From an uncultured Prevotellaceae bacterium (GTDB lineage Bacteria; Bacteroidota; Bacteroidia; Bacteroidales; Bacteroidaceae): 64,000 bases of DNA. Position numbers and translations under genes: made by a program. Below, piece after piece: positions 1-8,932 of the stretch (position 1 is its first letter; each line of letters begins with the position of its first letter). The notes below the pieces were generated by a model. That model was not told the DNA's origin. It searched no databases and saw only the letters and a list, made by a program, of their open reading frames with translations. The stretch is taken from NCBI GenBank assembly GCA_946411565.1, contig CAMKEM010000003.1, positions 1 through 64,000 on the forward strand. The letters run 5' to 3'.

Positions 1-423
1 GTTAAAAACAGCTTGCTGTTTGCCACATAGCCAATTCGTCGAATCGACGTTAATTAATGTTATGCGACAGCAAAAGAAAATTCATCGAATTCACTTTTCT
101 CGTATTATTTTCCAATTACTCTACCCCAAACATTCAGGGTAAAATTTGAAAGAAAATCAGAGTGAAAACACAAACATTGGCTTGAGAAACTTGAAGAGCC
201 CAAAGGGACAACCCACGCAATTTTAGCGGTTTCAACGGGGATAGTTTGATAACTGTTACATTTATAATTGCTTTTTTGCATTGAGTGTCAAATTTACAAA
301 TATTGCACATTTTGTTTGTTTTATATCTGTAAATCAACTTTTCATTTGTTCCAAATAATTGCGCAATAATACCATTACAATAAAAAAGTATGCGCATAAT
401 TTTTCTAAAACGTGTAAAATATA
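1..423. other. AT-rich intergenic region without a supported gene
   Basis: No convincing coding region is seen here. The stretch holds a copy of the island-marking motif (33-53) followed by a near match at about 80-95, then AT-rich sequence leading into the promoter of the LamG-protein gene. A sequence close to 40-100 recurs in reverse complement at about 31190-31250, so this is probably the edge of one of the repeat islands. Confidence 0.5.
33..53. repeat. Island-marking 21-bp motif, copy 1
   Basis: A 21-bp sequence close to AATTCGTCGAACTCACGTTA plus A. Other copies lie at 29838-29858, 31184-31204 (reverse), 47537-47557 (reverse) and 47812-47830, each beside other inverted repeats. Confidence 0.55.
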
Positions 424-431
424 TACCTTTG
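424..431 (+). promoter_or_regulatory. Bacteroidota -7 promoter element (TACCTTTG)
   Basis: TACCTTTG followed by CAGC matches the TAnnTTTG -7 consensus of the Bacteroidota housekeeping sigma factor. The -33 region is only T-rich, so the call rests on the -7 box. It would start a 5' leader of about 280 nt ahead of the LamG-protein gene. Confidence 0.55.
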
Positions 432-439
432 CAGCAGGA

Positions 440-716
440 AAATGAAACCGCAAAACCGAAAATCGAACCAATTGTTATACCTTGGTAAATTCGGTCTTGT
501 TTACGCACACAAAAATTGTGTAGCGATGACTACTGAAACGTGTTCTTCAAAGAACTACTAAATTTGATAAAGTCACGGATTAATAGAGACGGGGATAATT
601 AACATTGTAAAAACAGGCCAAAAGCCGGGGGGTTAATTAAAGACGGTGTATATAATATTCGGATAATATTCAATAGATAGTAATTATAATGTAATATTAA
701 GTAAAGAAAGTCAAGT
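440..716 (+). promoter_or_regulatory. Long structured 5' leader of the LamG-protein mRNA
   Basis: About 280 nt separate the predicted transcription start from the ATG at 717. Visible hairpins are an ACACAAAAATTGTGT stem-loop at 507-521 and GTTCTTCAAAGAAC at 542-555, and ATTAAC near 600 can pair with GTTAAT near 634 around an inner GGC/GCC stem. I see no ORF and recognise no known riboswitch. Its length and pairing suggest post-transcriptional control, which is inference. Confidence 0.35.
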
Positions 717-3700
717 ATGAAGAGATTTTTTAAACTAAATGTGTTTGCTCTTGTAGCACTGCTATTTCTTGGAGTAGCAGACGTATGGGGCTTGGGCATT
801 AAGAAGAATGTTGCCTTAAATCTTCAGGCTGAATTATCTCAAGCTAATGGAGGTACTGGTACATGGAGTAACAGTACATTGAGTTGGAGTAAAAGTTATA
901 GCAATCTGTTTTTCCTGACAGATTGGTATAATTGCGATTTGTCACGATATGACAAAATGGTAATTAACACATCTACAGTCACAACCGGGTCTGGTTGGAA
1001 TCGTAAAACACTAGATGCCAATTATCGAGTTCTCATTAGAATTGATGAGAAGAACTATACATGTTATTTGAGAGGTGGTGGAGAGCAGGTTATCAATATC
1101 AAGACCGACTTTAAGGATGCTGATGGTAACACACCAGAGACGATTCAATCTGGTGACCCATTTAGTGCTGTACAGTCAATTAGAATTGGCGGTAATAGTG
1201 GAAGTGGTTCTGTAAAGATTAACTCTATCTATTTCCATAGGACTTTAAGTTGGGATCGTAAGGGTAGAATAAAATTCTATGCTCAGGATTTCAACCTTGG
1301 AGATGGTGTAACTCTTGAGAATGGTAGGTTTACTTATAGTGCACAATATAACGACATCCATCTTGAATTTGACGAGGATGGTTTTGACGCATCAACGATT
1401 AACGATATTACTGAGAACAAATCAGGTAATATAACTACATATCAGGTTTTTGAAAATGACAATACTACCAAGTGGTCTCTTGGTGAAGCACAAACATCTA
1501 AGTTGAATATGAAAATATTCAAGATTTGTGCGAACGCTGGAGGCTATATTGATTTCAATTCTGTAGTCTTCACAAAGAAGAAGGTTTACTTCAATGTAGC
1601 AGATGGTCGCCTTTACTTTGAGGACTTTGAGGATCTATCTGATGCTTCATTCTTAGATGGTAAGGATGCGCCAATAGAAGCTCCTAATGCAAGTCAGCAG
1701 GGTAAATACTATCTTTATGGTGGAAGAGGTAAGATTCTCAAGGATCCTACTTTCAACAACTATTATCAGAATCTTGCTGATGCAGATGAATATACCAAGA
1801 GTCTTTCTGAGAACTTCCTTCGTTATACATTCACTGATGCACAGAGAAGCGCAAATGAAAATGCTATCAAGAGTACAGGTGCTGCAACTGTTGGTTTCTG
1901 GGTAAATGGTCAGGTGGCTGTAGATTATGAGCTTCCTTTGGAGCGTGGCTCTATGTTCTGTATCTTCAGTAACGACCGTTTCAGAAAAGCTGATAATGTT
2001 ACGGAAAGACCTCGTTTCATGTTCGACATCTCATGCAATGGTTGGGTATATTCTTATATGCCAAATACCAATTCAGCTGGTAAAGATATTGGTATAAACT
2101 ATTTCTTCTATGGTGAGAAAAAAGCAAACTCAGGAGCAACTAACCCATTGGGAAGTCTTTTTGGCAAGGAAAATTACGTTCACACTCTTGACCAGAGTCA
2201 GCATAAGTTCTATGATGACAAGAAGTGGCACTATGTAACATACGTAATGGATAATCAGTTGACACGTGTTAAGATTTATCTCGACGGTGTTCTTACAGGT
2301 ACAATTGAAGACATCACAAAGCTTCCTAATACTGATCACTCAGAATGCGAGTTCTCAGGTACCAATGACTATAAAGGTCGTACCCTCTATCTTCGTAACA
2401 TCATTCTTGGTGGTTTCACTCCTCATGGTCTTTTCTATGACAAGCAGTATTACTCAGACGCTGCTCTTGCATACGATGACATCGCTCTCTATGGAAAGGC
2501 TCTTACTCAGGAGCAGATTCAGTCTATCATTGATCAGAAGAATTATACTCCTGAAGAGTGGCACTATGGTGACAGCTTCGATGAATACAACGCAGCTAAG
2601 GGTGGTCAAGAAGAGAAAAATGACGTAAGTGGCTTGGGTGTAGATCCAACATTCAATTCTACAACAGGCTACCTCGAAGTTAAAAAAGGTCAGCTCGTAA
2701 TCCCTAATGTTCCAAAGAACTATTATGTTCGTGTGGAGTACACTTCAAAAACCGTAAATGTACTTACTTCAACAGACAACACTAATTTTGTTTATGTTGG
2801 ACGTCGTGAAGAGACGGTTGCTGGTAAACGTTACCGTGTAGCAACATTTAAGGCAAATAAGGAAGGTACTTATACGTTGAATGTTAGTAACAATATGACG
2901 GTTCGTTCTATTGTTATCACTCCTTATCAGTATGCTGTGCTGAAGTATGGTACTTGGGCTAATTCTGAGCATACAGGTTTCACACCGCTGAATGATGATA
3001 AAAGAGTTGTTCTTAATGTTAAGCGTACAAACAATAAAAATACCTACTATAATACAAATAATGAAAGTCTTGGTGAAAACCCAGCACTTCCAGAGCCATC
3101 TCTGCTGATTGATGGTAAGTCAAATGGTAGTTACAAACTATACGAGGATATTAATGACTATAAGGATGGAGCGAATTATCCTTATGTGAAGTACAGAAGT
3201 ACTGCTCCTCACGTTGCCCACATCGACAAGGAGGGTAATATTACAATGACAGGTATTGCTGGTAATACAACCATTATTGCAGAGCTCATCAGTGACAATC
3301 AATTCGTTGGTTCTGAGCCGATTGACTCTTTCGAACTTTGTATCAAGAAGGAAGAGAATACATTGAGACTTGTCAAAGGACAGCAGGTAGCTGTAAACGG
3401 CAAGTACCCTACTGCCGATAGCAACAAGAATCTTAGCAACATTACTTTGACTATTGGTGGCTGGAGCAACACACCTACCTATAAAGATCAAGCAGGAAAA
3501 GAGATAAGTGATAGTTGGGCTAATGCAACATCATTCATAGGTCCAATAAGGGGAAATGAAGAGATTCTCGATGAGTTCAATCAGTACTCTACTGGTACTA
3601 ATCCAGCAAAGAGTGAGAGCTATGGTAATGATGATGGAGACTACCATCCAGAAAATGCCTTTGCAAACAACGCAACTTCTTGGACTCTTCCTTGCCGTGG

Positions 3701-5078
3701 TGCATACGTCAAGTTTGAACCTGTAAAGCCTGGTATTGTTACAATGTACCTCCTTCAGGAAGGTAACCTTGACGGATTGCAAAATAAAACTGGTAACTCA
3801 ACAAAAATTTTCTGGCGTCCAGTCTATATAACAGATGAGACAGGTAAGGTTGTTGATTTCGTACAGGCTGCAACAAACGGTCGTATTACACTCAAAGACA
3901 ACTTCTTCGTTGGAGATAAGCGCCGTGCTCAGTTCATTGAAAGTATTGATGCTACATACAACCAGACTCTATTAAATGATCTTAAAAATCTCAAGAATAA
4001 TAACTACAGTCAGTTCCGTACCCTCATCGACAACTGGAACAACGCAGGTTGGAGACAAAAGGTAATTCCTACAGGTGACGGTGGTTACATGGTAATGTCA
4101 AAGGCAATCGTCCGCTATACATTCAATGTATATCCAGGTAAGACTTACTACCTGTTCTCTAATCAGAATCAGATTTCAATCTCTGGTTTCAACTTTGAGG
4201 AAGGTCGTCTGCTCGATACTAAGACTCAGTATTATGAAACAGCTCCAGTACGCGATGTAGAAGAAGGTAATACTATCCGCTTTACAGATGGTCTTAACGA
4301 TAAACAGCCAGATATCCCAACAAATAGTAAGGATATAACAACTGTAACTTACGAGCGTAACTTTGCTCAGGGCAAATGGGCTTCAATCTGTCTTCCATTC
4401 AGCATGAACAACAGACAGATGCGTGAGCAGTTCGGTGATGAGACAGCGGTTGTTCTTCTCAAGAACATCGAAGAGGATGGTAAGATTAAGCTGATTTGGC
4501 ACGTTAATCAGGATATCATTGCTGGTTATCCTTACTTCATCCTTCCAAAGGGTGCTGTAGAGCATGATAACGTTTCAAACTCAACAATCACAAAGATTAC
4601 AGTTGATACTTACTTCAATAGTGAGGCTAAGAACGAGAATCCTGTGCTCTCTATAGGTTCAAATGGTAATAGCTTCAACTGGCAGGGCTCTTATAATGGA
4701 GAATGCTACGATGCTGTAAATCCTTACGTATTCGAAGGAAACTACAGGAAAGAAACTCTTCCTGCAGGTTCATACGTAATGAGCACAAGTGGTACTCTTG
4801 CAAAGCTGACTAAGGCTACCCAAGTTAAGCCATTCCGTGCATATTTGAAGTATATGGGTTCTAACGCTAACAACGCTAAGCCTCTATTTACATCAATTGA
4901 CTGGCAGAATGATGAGACAACATCTATTGATGACATTATCTTCCAGAACGGAATACTTACAGAATCAACTGACGTTTATGGCATTGATGGAACAGTAATC
5001 CGTCATAATGCACAGAATCTATCTAATCTCTCAAAAGGCGTTTACATCGTCAACGGTAAAAAGTTTATAGTAAAATAA
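717..5078 (+). CDS. Large secreted LamG-domain surface protein with C-terminal sorting tail
   Basis: 1453 residues. A signal peptide is clear (MKRFFKLNVF then a hydrophobic run ending ADVWG). Residues about 390-620 look like a concanavalin-A/LamG fold: a GFWVNGQ strand, KKWHYVTYVMD, then DDIALYGKALTQEQI, the usual LamG ending. Around 790-880 is a bacterial Ig-like (Big2-type) segment with HIDKEGNITMTGIAGNTTI. The C-terminus (VYGIDGTVI...KGVYIVNGKKFIVK) resembles the type A sorting tail of type IX secretion cargo, so surface attachment is likely. No catalytic domain was recognised; a glycan-binding or adhesive role is inference. The next gene starts 12 bp after the stop and is probably co-transcribed. 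Confidence 0.8.
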   Translation: MKRFFKLNVFALVALLFLGVADVWGLGIKKNVALNLQAELSQANGGTGTWSNSTLSWSKSYSNLFFLTDWYNCDLSRYDKMVINTSTVTTGSGWNRKTLDANYRVLIRIDEKNYTCYLRGGGEQVINIKTDFKDADGNTPETIQSGDPFSAVQSIRIGGNSGSGSVKINSIYFHRTLSWDRKGRIKFYAQDFNLGDGVTLENGRFTYSAQYNDIHLEFDEDGFDASTINDITENKSGNITTYQVFENDNTTKWSLGEAQTSKLNMKIFKICANAGGYIDFNSVVFTKKKVYFNVADGRLYFEDFEDLSDASFLDGKDAPIEAPNASQQGKYYLYGGRGKILKDPTFNNYYQNLADADEYTKSLSENFLRYTFTDAQRSANENAIKSTGAATVGFWVNGQVAVDYELPLERGSMFCIFSNDRFRKADNVTERPRFMFDISCNGWVYSYMPNTNSAGKDIGINYFFYGEKKANSGATNPLGSLFGKENYVHTLDQSQHKFYDDKKWHYVTYVMDNQLTRVKIYLDGVLTGTIEDITKLPNTDHSECEFSGTNDYKGRTLYLRNIILGGFTPHGLFYDKQYYSDAALAYDDIALYGKALTQEQIQSIIDQKNYTPEEWHYGDSFDEYNAAKGGQEEKNDVSGLGVDPTFNSTTGYLEVKKGQLVIPNVPKNYYVRVEYTSKTVNVLTSTDNTNFVYVGRREETVAGKRYRVATFKANKEGTYTLNVSNNMTVRSIVITPYQYAVLKYGTWANSEHTGFTPLNDDKRVVLNVKRTNNKNTYYNTNNESLGENPALPEPSLLIDGKSNGSYKLYEDINDYKDGANYPYVKYRSTAPHVAHIDKEGNITMTGIAGNTTIIAELISDNQFVGSEPIDSFELCIKKEENTLRLVKGQQVAVNGKYPTADSNKNLSNITLTIGGWSNTPTYKDQAGKEISDSWANATSFIGPIRGNEEILDEFNQYSTGTNPAKSESYGNDDGDYHPENAFANNATSWTLPCRGAYVKFEPVKPGIVTMYLLQEGNLDGLQNKTGNSTKIFWRPVYITDETGKVVDFVQAATNGRITLKDNFFVGDKRRAQFIESIDATYNQTLLNDLKNLKNNNYSQFRTLIDNWNNAGWRQKVIPTGDGGYMVMSKAIVRYTFNVYPGKTYYLFSNQNQISISGFNFEEGRLLDTKTQYYETAPVRDVEEGNTIRFTDGLNDKQPDIPTNSKDITTVTYERNFAQGKWASICLPFSMNNRQMREQFGDETAVVLLKNIEEDGKIKLIWHVNQDIIAGYPYFILPKGAVEHDNVSNSTITKITVDTYFNSEAKNENPVLSIGSNGNSFNWQGSYNGECYDAVNPYVFEGNYRKETLPAGSYVMSTSGTLAKLTKATQVKPFRAYLKYMGSNANNAKPLFTSIDWQNDETTSIDDIIFQNGILTESTDVYGIDGTVIRHNAQNLSNLSKGVYIVNGKKFIVK

Positions 5079-5090
5079 CAACGGATACAA

Positions 5091-5300
5091 ATGAAAAAAT
5101 TTTATATATCTCCTGTCTGTGAGGTTTTCCTCACAGACCAGGAAGAAGATTTATTACTGACATCAGCAGAAATTGTATCAGGAGACCCAGGGGGATATAG
5201 TCCCGTTGACCCATACATTCCAGGTGGCGGTGAAGTTGATGATCCCAATAATATAGGAGCCAAAGGTGGCTTAGTTTGGGATAACACTTTATTTGATTAA
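5091..5300 (+). CDS. Small 69-residue satellite protein (MKKFYISPxxEV family)
   Basis: The start ATG lies 12 bp behind the LamG-protein stop and a terminator follows at 5376, so the gene is the last of a two-gene unit. The N-terminus MKKFYISPVCEV and the ending GAKGGLVWDNTLFD match, as I remember it, a common uncharacterised Prevotella/Bacteroides pattern of 50-80-residue proteins starting MKK-Y-x-P and ending AKxxxxWDxxxx. The middle is rich in Gly, Pro and Asp. There is no signal peptide or membrane segment. Function is unknown; the pairing with a type IX-like cargo may be meaningful. It carries an AKGG double glycine, but I saw no bacteriocin exporter nearby. Confidence 0.7.
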   Translation: MKKFYISPVCEVFLTDQEEDLLLTSAEIVSGDPGGYSPVDPYIPGGGEVDDPNNIGAKGGLVWDNTLFD

Positions 5301-5375
5301 TATACACCGATGATGGCGTTGTGATAACGCCTAAAGAGAATATCTCTCTTTACTTGAAAATTACATATCTTTTTT

Positions 5376-5426
5376 GTATGTTCTTCGATTTTTCATTTCA
5401 ATGAAAAGAGAAGAACATACTTTTTT
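5376..5426 (+). terminator. Rho-independent terminator
   Basis: GTATGTTCTT (5376-5385) pairs with AAGAACATAC (5411-5420), with further pairing inside, followed by TTTTTT. It ends the LamG protein/satellite unit. Confidence 0.8.
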
Positions 5427-5581
5427 ATTACTGTTCGCTAAACATATTTAAGTCTCTATTATTGATGTCTATTAGTATAGACACCAGCATTTTTCTCTTT
5501 TTCCTCGGTTGTCCGCTATAATTATGCACTTAAAATGCATTTTTGAGTTTAGTGGAAAGTAATAATACTCATACAAAAGAT

Positions 5582-5613
5582 AGCCCTGACCCGCATCACT
5601 GCGGATCAGGGCT
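5582..5613 (-). terminator. Rho-independent terminator of the prohibitin-like gene
   Basis: AGCCCTGACCCGC pairs with GCGGATCAGGGCT with one wobble position. On the minus strand it is followed by ATCTTTTGT, just downstream of the minus-strand stop at 5659. Confidence 0.7.
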
Positions 5614-5658
5614 TAGTATGTTTTGGTATGAATTTCAGTAAGGACAGTTGTGGAAACG

Positions 5659-6558
5659 TTATTTTTTGATGTCCTTGAGATCGAGGATCATTCCACCATT
5701 AGAGCCAGTAACTGTTGGCAGATGACCATCCCATTTCTCAATCCAGTCTTCCTGCACGATGTGCTGTGATAAACTAGCAGCTATTTTTGTGTTGTAATAT
5801 GCTTCTGCATCTGCCTTGATCTGCATTGCCTCAGCAGCACCCTTTGCCTCTGCAATCTTGATCTTTGCCTCTGCCTCTGCCTCAGCAACCTTGTTCTTTG
5901 CCTTGAGAGCAGACTGAACGGCAGCATTCTTCTCGTTGATCATCTGAGCCAATGATTGTGGAGGTGTGATCTGTGATGTGAACTCTTCTACGATGAAGCC
6001 TTCCTTCTGAAGTGAAGACTCAAGGCGACGGCGAACATCACTCTCAAAGTTTGCACGACTTGACATTAGCGAATCACTTGTATAGCGGTTTGCACAAGTG
6101 CGGTAAGCCTCATAGATACAAGTGCGGATATATCCGTTTTCAAGATCCTGAACGCCCTCACGATACTTTACGAAGATGTCGCAAGCCTTGGCTGGATCTA
6201 TGCGATAGGCGATTGTTGGATCCATCTGGAAGGTAGAAGCATCCTTTGCGTTTACGTTGAATGGCTCATAATTCTTACGCTGGAGATAGGTAGGGTAGGT
6301 GAATACCTTTGTCGTTATGGGGTTATAGAACACCCATCCTTTACAAGTTCCTTCCACACCACCGTATTTCTCTTTGGAAGAATCCCATTTGTGGAACTTG
6401 ATACCAATCTCACCAGAATCGACTACCGTACATGATTTTGATAGTAATATTGTGAATCCGAGGGTAAGAGCTACGGAGATAAATATCCATTTTACTTGTG
6501 ATAATGATATATTAAATTCTGGACTTTTTGATCCTGTGTTATTATTAAATTTTACCAT
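5659..6558 (-). CDS. SPFH/Band 7 (prohibitin-like) membrane protein
   Basis: 299 residues from the ATG at 6558 (MVKFNNN...). An upstream in-frame Met at 6663 would add 35 residues encoded by a palindromic element; I prefer 6558, where native composition begins. One membrane segment (WIFISVALTLGFTILL, about 24-40) is followed by an SPFH domain starting VDSGEIGIKFHKWD and a C-terminal Ala/Glu-rich coiled coil (KVAEAEAEAKIKIAEAKGAAEA), the prohibitin pattern. Such proteins form ring-like membrane scaffolds; the partner here is unknown. It lies downstream of the YbjQ-like gene, probably in the same transcript, with two palindromic elements in the spacer. Confidence 0.85.
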   Translation of the reverse strand: MVKFNNNTGSKSPEFNISLSQVKWIFISVALTLGFTILLSKSCTVVDSGEIGIKFHKWDSSKEKYGGVEGTCKGWVFYNPITTKVFTYPTYLQRKNYEPFNVNAKDASTFQMDPTIAYRIDPAKACDIFVKYREGVQDLENGYIRTCIYEAYRTCANRYTSDSLMSSRANFESDVRRRLESSLQKEGFIVEEFTSQITPPQSLAQMINEKNAAVQSALKAKNKVAEAEAEAKIKIAEAKGAAEAMQIKADAEAYYNTKIAASLSQHIVQEDWIEKWDGHLPTVTGSNGGMILDLKDIKK

Positions 6559-6582
6559 AGTTTTTTTTCGTTTTTGGGGTTC

Positions 6583-6653
6583 GGCCTCTCCCCCCAGCTT
6601 TGCACATACTCCGATGTTATCGACATCGGACTTCCCTCCGTAGGGATGGGGCC
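6583..6653. repeat. GC-rich palindromic element, variant with inner palindrome
   Basis: Outer C-rich and G-rich arms enclose a perfect inner stem TCCGATGT-TATCG-ACATCGGA (6610-6630). The same architecture is found at 11348-11418. It lies directly before the chosen start of the prohibitin-like gene and is open in that frame (KSDVDNIGVCAKLGGEAE). Confidence 0.85.
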
Positions 6654-6710
6654 TGAGCGCCAATTTAATTAATAATGAATAATTTATAATCGAGATGCCT
6701 TTCGCCTTCT

Positions 6711-6751
6711 GCTCCCTTCCCCATTACGGGGGAAGGGTTGGGGTTAGGGGG
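6711..6751. repeat. GC-rich palindromic element, short form
   Basis: CCCTTCCCC, an ATTACG centre and GGGGAAGGG, then TTGGGGTTAGGGG. A close relative is at 52364-52409. It lies just after the stop of the YbjQ-like gene. Confidence 0.75.
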
Positions 6752-6752
6752 C

Positions 6753-7070
6753 TTAGATTCTCACAGCCGTACCGCTGCAACTTACCATCAGCATACTGCC
6801 TGACTGACCGATAGTCTCATAGTCGAGGTCGATACCTACGATAGCATTAGCACCCATGTTTTCAGCACGTTGACGCATCTCATTAAGAGCTTTTTCCTTA
6901 GCTTCAACGAGCGTGTTCTCATAGCTTGAAGCACGTCCGCCGAAGATGTCGTGAATGGAAGCTGCGAAATCCTTGAAGAAGTTAGCACCGATGATTACTT
7001 CGCCTGAAACTATTCCGAAATACTGCTGAACTGGGCGACCTTCGATTGTTGGAGTTGTTGAGAGTAACAT
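6753..7070 (-). CDS. YbjQ/UPF0145 family protein
   Basis: 105 residues, the usual size for the family. The hallmarks are visible: MLLSTTPTIEGRPVQQYFGIVSGE at the start, then GANFFKDFAASIHDIFGGRASSYE, and NAIVGIDLDYETIG near residue 80. Members are small cytoplasmic proteins, once annotated as heavy-metal binding, forming multimeric beta-rich assemblies of uncertain function. A -7 box at 7125-7132 lies about 55 bp upstream. It is probably the first gene of a unit with the prohibitin-like gene. Confidence 0.9.
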   Translation of the reverse strand: MLLSTTPTIEGRPVQQYFGIVSGEVIIGANFFKDFAASIHDIFGGRASSYENTLVEAKEKALNEMRQRAENMGANAIVGIDLDYETIGQSGSMLMVSCSGTAVRI

Positions 7071-7124
7071 AATTTTTTTCCTTTCTTTACTTTATGTGAT
7101 TAATATTTTTTTGTTTTGATGTTG

Positions 7125-7132
7125 CAAAGGTA
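7125..7132 (-). promoter_or_regulatory. -7 promoter element (TACCTTTG, minus strand)
   Basis: CAAAGGTA on the plus strand reads TACCTTTG on the minus strand. No good -33 TTG is found at the right distance. It is placed to transcribe the YbjQ-like and prohibitin-like genes. Confidence 0.5.
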
Positions 7133-7181
7133 CGACAAAAAGGGAAAATTATGAAATTATTGCAATGATTTGCATGAAATA

Positions 7182-7212
7182 TTGGAAATGTAAGGAAAAA
7201 CTTGTATCTTTG
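7182..7212 (+). promoter_or_regulatory. Complete Bacteroidota promoter (TTG-N20-TATCTTTG)
   Basis: TTG at 7182-7184, a 20-bp spacer and TATCTTTG at 7205-7212 match the consensus exactly. It faces the TerB-like gene at 7390, whose 5' leader of about 170 nt would contain the palindromic pair 7237-7378. Confidence 0.7.
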
Positions 7213-7236
7213 TTGCGAAAATATATTTAGAGTAAC

Positions 7237-7378
7237 GGCCTCTCCCCCCGCCCTCCCCCGTAGGGAGGGAGTCGGAAGGCGAAAGTAATTCAATTATTAA
7301 TTATTCACTATTAATTATTCATTAGCCTCTACAAGCGCTCCAGCTCCCTCCCTACGGGGGATGGCGGGGGAGAGGCCC
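7237..7378. repeat. Paired GC-rich palindromic elements around an AT-rich core
   Basis: The left arm (7237-7275) and right arm (7341-7378) are near-perfect reverse complements built on CCTCCCCCGTAGGGAGGG. Between them is an AT-rich stretch with repeated TTAATTATTCA units. It lies in the predicted 5' leader of the TerB-like gene, where it could form a strong hairpin close to the start codon. Confidence 0.85.
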
Positions 7379-7389
7379 TATTTATAACT

Positions 7390-8700
7390 ATGAGAGATCT
7401 CGCCCGACAAGGTATATACCGCATTATATATGACATCATCAAGGCAGACAGTATTATTGTACGCCGAGAGATAGATGCCATAAAACTTCTTTGTGACAAA
7501 TACGGCATTACGCCAAAGCATAGAATGGCGTCTATGAACCTTTCGCTTGCAGAAGCCGTGAAAGAGGTGCAGAGCCTTACGATAGGTCAGGTAGAGGAAT
7601 TGCGCAAGGACATCAGCCAACTTATTCTTGCGGATGATGCCAGTCAACGTGAGGAGGCTCTTCTTCTGTTTGCAATAATGAAGGCTATCGACGGAAAATG
7701 CGAGGTGGTGAGCGTTCCGTGGGGCGAGATAATGATGGATAATTCCCAACTCCTATTTATAGAAGAGGGCTATGACGAGGATGTAAATGCGTATATTGAA
7801 GCGCATTATAACACGATTGTGAACACCTGTAAGGTGGGAGGTTTTGATTTCGTCTATATCCCAAGACTCACGAAGGTATTTGCCTCACAGTCAATGATGA
7901 GCGACCTCTTCTTCTATTTCTCGCCAACAAATACGATAGAGGAAGCACAATGTATAGCCGATAATCTATGTAATGTCACGACCTCTATGGTATATCGTGA
8001 ATTGCTTGTCGGGAAGATGGGTTTTCGTATGGATGTTGCTAACCCTTCCTTGCTGTTTAGAGTATCATTCTCGGTAATGAACGGTCAGAGAATGGCTAAC
8101 TATGCGCTTATCAATACTGATAATGATATGCTTGCGCAGTTAGAGGAAATTGTGTTAGAGCTTCAAAGGTTGCAGAACGATAATACTCTGACCATAAACA
8201 ATATATGCGTAAAGCAGGACTCTTTTATCTACAATGGGTTCTATCGCACCTTGTTCGACCTCCTTACATATCGCAAAGGGGCTAAATGCGAGCTTGTGGT
8301 GCATCCTTATAGTCGTAGTAATGTGCTCTCTATTCGCACTACGACATTAGAATCTGATACGGAACAGCCTCTTGATCTTGGGCCAAAGGAATCTGCCTTT
8401 TATGTGTTTCTTATAAAGGAAACGCAGGAGTATGGAGGTTTCAAAATTGCTATGCAGACAAAGGACGATTTATCTTATCTCTCAGAGGCTCAGAAACGCT
8501 TTGAGCAGACCTATTTCTCTCTCTGCAACAGAGATACCGCACCTGACATTACAGATGCGGGAATCCGTCGCCCTATGCTATCAAAAATACGTAAGGCAAT
8601 AGAGAATAATGATATTATCGTCCAGCGCATGATGTTTATGCCAGAGGTAAGCAGAGATAAGATTATAAAGGTATATTTGGAGAGAATTGCCAACTATTAA
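7390..8700 (+). CDS. Uncharacterised protein with TerB-like N-terminal region
   Basis: 436 residues, no signal peptide or membrane segment, so probably cytoplasmic. Residues about 1-90 are helical with the acidic pattern of TerB-like (tellurite-resistance co-chaperone) domains, including EEALLLFAIMKAIDGKCE. The central 130-330 is mixed alpha/beta and unrecognised. The last 100 residues contain PKESAFYVFLIKETQEYGGF, which resembles a winged-helix module. TerB domains usually act in stress- or envelope-linked complexes; no ter-system partner is nearby, so a role cannot be assigned. A good promoter lies upstream, and a repeat island follows the stop. Confidence 0.7.
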   Translation: MRDLARQGIYRIIYDIIKADSIIVRREIDAIKLLCDKYGITPKHRMASMNLSLAEAVKEVQSLTIGQVEELRKDISQLILADDASQREEALLLFAIMKAIDGKCEVVSVPWGEIMMDNSQLLFIEEGYDEDVNAYIEAHYNTIVNTCKVGGFDFVYIPRLTKVFASQSMMSDLFFYFSPTNTIEEAQCIADNLCNVTTSMVYRELLVGKMGFRMDVANPSLLFRVSFSVMNGQRMANYALINTDNDMLAQLEEIVLELQRLQNDNTLTINNICVKQDSFIYNGFYRTLFDLLTYRKGAKCELVVHPYSRSNVLSIRTTTLESDTEQPLDLGPKESAFYVFLIKETQEYGGFKIAMQTKDDLSYLSEAQKRFEQTYFSLCNRDTAPDITDAGIRRPMLSKIRKAIENNDIIVQRMMFMPEVSRDKIIKVYLERIANY

Positions 8701-8727
8701 TTAACGAGAGTTTGATGAAATTCATGA

Positions 8728-8866
8728 AACCCTGTAAGGGTGACATAGTTCCATATTTCGTATTCTCTAATTATGAAATTATATCACCCTTACAGGGTTC
8801 TTGAAAGGATTTGTGCGTTAAGATAGGGTTGCACCCTATCCTAAGCTATATCACCCCTTCAGGGTT
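8728..8866. repeat. Inverted-repeat island (AACCCTGTAAGGGTGA family)
   Basis: AACCCTGTAAGGGTGA (8728-8743) is repeated perfectly inverted at 8784-8799. It is followed by the palindrome GATAGGGTTGCACCCTATC (8822-8840) and CTAAGCTATATCACCCC. The same composite forms the innermost layer of the concentric palindrome at 47595-47813. It lies between the TerB-like gene and the convergent protease gene and may double as a transcription barrier. Confidence 0.85.
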
Positions 8867-8932
8867 GTTTCATTAACACATTAACCACCATAACACGTTA
8901 ATCTGCATTTTTTCTTGCAAAATTCTTGTTAT

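Larger units (their letters stand above)
5301..5658. other. Intergenic region between convergent genes
   Basis: No ORF is supported. It contains the terminator of the LamG unit (5376-5426) and the terminator of the opposing prohibitin-like gene (5582-5613). Nothing recognisable lies between them. Confidence 0.6.

Noticed and set aside
5091..5300. Double-glycine bacteriocin precursor
   Set aside because: A GG is present, but no peptidase-type ABC exporter or immunity gene is nearby and the family pattern is different.
6583..6663. Upstream start (6663) for the prohibitin-like protein
   Set aside because: The added 35 residues come from a palindromic element and precede a normal N-terminus; the ATG at 6558 suffices.
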